A stretch of 64,000 nt of DNA from NCBI RefSeq assembly GCF_037120725.1, contig NZ_JBBAXC010000003.1, positions 248,001 to 312,000 of the forward strand, given 5' to 3'. Positions within the stretch are counted from its first letter, which is position 1. Each line of letters begins with the position of its first letter. The notes beneath the pieces were generated by a model, which was not told the origin of the DNA, ran no database searches, and was given only the letters and a program-made list of their open reading frames with translations. A program made the translations under genes and the position numbers. The DNA is from Bacillus spongiae (lineage in GTDB: Bacteria > Bacillota > Bacilli > Bacillales > Bacillaceae_K). Positions 62,513-64,000 of the stretch are shown here, piece after piece.

Positions 62513-63484
62513 ATGAAAAAGAAGAGTTTTATTTTATCAGCAATTTTACTTCTTGCTGTGTCAATGGTTCTTGCTGCATGTGGTGGTGGTTCCGATAAAG
62601 GTGAAGGTGGCGAGGTAGACTTTATTACCATTGCAACTGGAGGTACAGGTGGTACATACTTTCCTCTTGGAGGATCTTTTGCAGACATAATTCAAGATGC
62701 GACTTCATTAGATGCAAGTGCTGAAACATCCGGTGCATCTGCTGAAAATATGGCAACACTAAAAGACGGGAAAATTGAAGTTGCCTTTACGCAAACGGAT
62801 ATTGCTAGCTATGCAGCAGAAGGCGAGCAAATGTTTTCTGATAATAAAGTAGAAACTGCTCGTGGAATTGCAACACTATATCCTGAAACAATTCAAATCG
62901 TGACAACGAAGGCTTCAGGAATTAAGACTGTCGAAGATTTAAAAGGAAAAGTTGTATCTGTTGGGGAAGCGGGTTCAGGTACTCGCTTAAACGCGGAACA
63001 AATTTTAGAAGTCCACGGTATGACATTTGATGATCTTACTGTTCGTGACTTATCGTTCAATGATTCTACTACAGGAATTCAAGATGGAACAATTGATGCA
63101 GCATTTATTACTTCAGGAACACCAACAGGTTCAGTAGAAGGACTTGCGGCTACACAAGATATTTCGATTGTGTCAATTGCTGACGATAAGATTGAAGAAA
63201 TCGTTGGAAAATATCCATACTATGCAAAAGATGAAATTGCTGGTGGAACATATAGTAAGGTTGACGATGCGGTAACAACAGTTGCTGTTCGTGCCATGCT
63301 TGTAACTCGTGAGGATTTACCGGAAGACGTTGTCTACGATATTACAAAGGCAATTTTTGAAAATACGGATAAAATTACACACGCAAAAGGTAAAATTATA
63401 AGTGCAGAAACCGCTCTAGAGGGTATGGGTATTGAACTACATCCTGGTGCCAAAAAGTACTTTGATGAAATGGGCATTCAGTAA
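62513..63484 (+). CDS. TAXI-family TRAP transporter solute-binding lipoprotein
   Basis: This 323-residue lipoprotein has signal and lipobox LAAC (MVLAACGGG). It is a TAXI-type solute-binding protein, shown by FITIATGGTGGTYFPLGG and VSVGEAGSGTRLNAEQIL. It delivers a dicarboxylate-type or glutamate-like substrate to a fused TRAP permease. I chose the ATG at 62513, eight bases after AAAGGGGG; an ATG at 62471 is in frame. A terminator-like hairpin separates it from the DUF1850 gene. Confidence 0.9.
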   Translation: MKKKSFILSAILLLAVSMVLAACGGGSDKGEGGEVDFITIATGGTGGTYFPLGGSFADIIQDATSLDASAETSGASAENMATLKDGKIEVAFTQTDIASYAAEGEQMFSDNKVETARGIATLYPETIQIVTTKASGIKTVEDLKGKVVSVGEAGSGTRLNAEQILEVHGMTFDDLTVRDLSFNDSTTGIQDGTIDAAFITSGTPTGSVEGLAATQDISIVSIADDKIEEIVGKYPYYAKDEIAGGTYSKVDDAVTTVAVRAMLVTREDLPEDVVYDITKAIFENTDKITHAKGKIISAETALEGMGIELHPGAKKYFDEMGIQ

Positions 63485-63502
63485 TAATACCAAAGCTCAA
63501 TG

Positions 63503-63540
63503 AAAGAGATAGACCGAATTTTCGTGCGGTCTATCTCTTT
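63503..63540 (+). terminator. Hairpin after TAXI gene
   Basis: AAAGAGATAGACCG (63503-63516) pairs with CGGTCTATCTCTTT (63527-63540). It may attenuate read-through to the downstream transporter genes. Confidence 0.85.
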
Positions 63541-63564
63541 TCATTGAAAAATAAGGACATACTA

Positions 63565-64000
63565 ATGAGATATAAACTAGTTTTCTCCGTCGTTATCCTC
63601 ACTTTATTATTCATTTTAATGTTTCTTCCGTTCCGCTTAGTGTTTATTATGGAAGATTCCCAAGGAAAGCAATTTGCCTATTCGCCTATTCATGTGGGAG
63701 AACGTTTTCAAATTGAGTACACCCATTCTATTCACCTTTCTCAAGTAGAGGAATGGTATAAGGTGGGTAAGAACTTAAACATCGTTCAAACGAAGTTAAC
63801 GTTCGAGGATACGGCAATAGGGATGCCTGCAACAGCAGGTGAAGGTGAAACATTTACATTAACAGAAGATGGTCAATATGAACTCTCGAACATGAGTCGG
63901 GAGTTTCCCTCTATAAATATGAGAGTGGGTCAAGTGAAGGCAAATCATTTATTGCATATAAATGATGCCACCTATCCGTTTACTTCTTTCTTTGATGGAG
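63565..64000 (+). CDS. DUF1850 protein, truncated by window edge
   Basis: This frame encodes at least 145 residues and continues past the end. It has an N-terminal membrane anchor (LVFSVVILTLLFILMFLPF) followed by a DUF1850 domain with EYTHSIHLSQVEEWY. DUF1850 proteins typically lie between the TAXI gene and the fused TRAP permease, which is expected just beyond the edge. The start ATG at 63565 follows AATAAGGACA. Confidence 0.85.
   Translation, partial: MRYKLVFSVVILTLLFILMFLPFRLVFIMEDSQGKQFAYSPIHVGERFQIEYTHSIHLSQVEEWYKVGKNLNIVQTKLTFEDTAIGMPATAGEGETFTLTEDGQYELSNMSREFPSINMRVGQVKANHLLHINDATYPFTSFFDG

Overview
The window is chromosomal DNA from a low-GC, endospore-forming member of the Bacillaceae. 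The evidence is AT-rich sequence, strong AGGAGG ribosome-binding sites with many GTG/TTG starts, a tRNA(Trp) T-box leader, and sporulation, competence and Spx-control genes in the order known from the Bacillus subtilis yit-yja-yjb-yjc part of the chromosome. I do not assign a species. I see no rRNA, tRNA, prophage, insertion sequence or CRISPR array.

Layout. 1-10 kb is accessory metabolism: a nitrilase-family amidohydrolase, the glnK-amtB ammonium module behind GlnR/TnrA-type boxes, a nucleotidyltransferase, a cytoplasmic neopullulanase, a membrane-anchored GH13 enzyme, an S9 peptidase and an SDR oxidoreductase. 11-17 kb resembles the B. subtilis yit region (DegV protein, BsuPI-domain protein, DUF3813, HAD phosphatase, MIP18 protein) plus an Fnr-type regulator and uppP. 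16.7-24.2 kb carries yjzC, yjzD, yjaU, yjaV, comZ, fabH-fabF, yjaZ and yjbA. 24-32 kb carries trpS with its T-box and the oppABCDF peptide importer. 32-44 kb carries a DUF4015 glycosidase, yjbC, spx, mecA, cls, coiA, pepF, the RoxS/RsaE small RNA, spxH, a truncated globin, a lytic transglycosylase and a CYTH protein. A roughly 0.9 kb block of structured repeats fills the divergent gap at 44.2-45.1 kb. 45-53 kb carries yjbL, relQ, nadK, an RluA-type synthase, prpE, mgtE, a CPA2 antiporter and fabI. 53-58.3 kb is a sporulation block: cotO, a DUF1360 gene, small Cys- or Gly-rich proteins, a compact spoVAC-D-Eb cassette with a YhcN-type lipoprotein and a DUF421 gene, and spoVIF. 58.3-64 kb carries an MBL hydrolase, a second DUF421 gene, yjcFGH-like genes and the start of a TAXI-type TRAP transporter locus that runs off the right edge.

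How the genes work together. Spx, its ClpXP adaptor SpxH and the ClpC adaptor MecA lie within 8 kb and link thiol stress to competence, which is also represented by comZ and coiA. fabH-fabF and fabI each have a FapR-like operator over the promoter, so they are probably one malonyl-CoA-responsive regulon. Fnr, the truncated globin and RoxS form an oxygen/NO/redox theme; RoxS has a TGTGA-N6-TCACA dyad at its start point. The 53-58 kb genes share sigma-K-like promoters and a germination-channel cassette resembling the mobile spoVA2 operons linked to spore heat resistance.

The most distinctive features are the modular stem-loop repeats at 44.2-45.1 kb, the compact spoVA cassette, the predicted RoxS control region, the GH13 protein lacking two conserved substrate-binding histidines, and the triple nitrogen-control boxes upstream of glnK.
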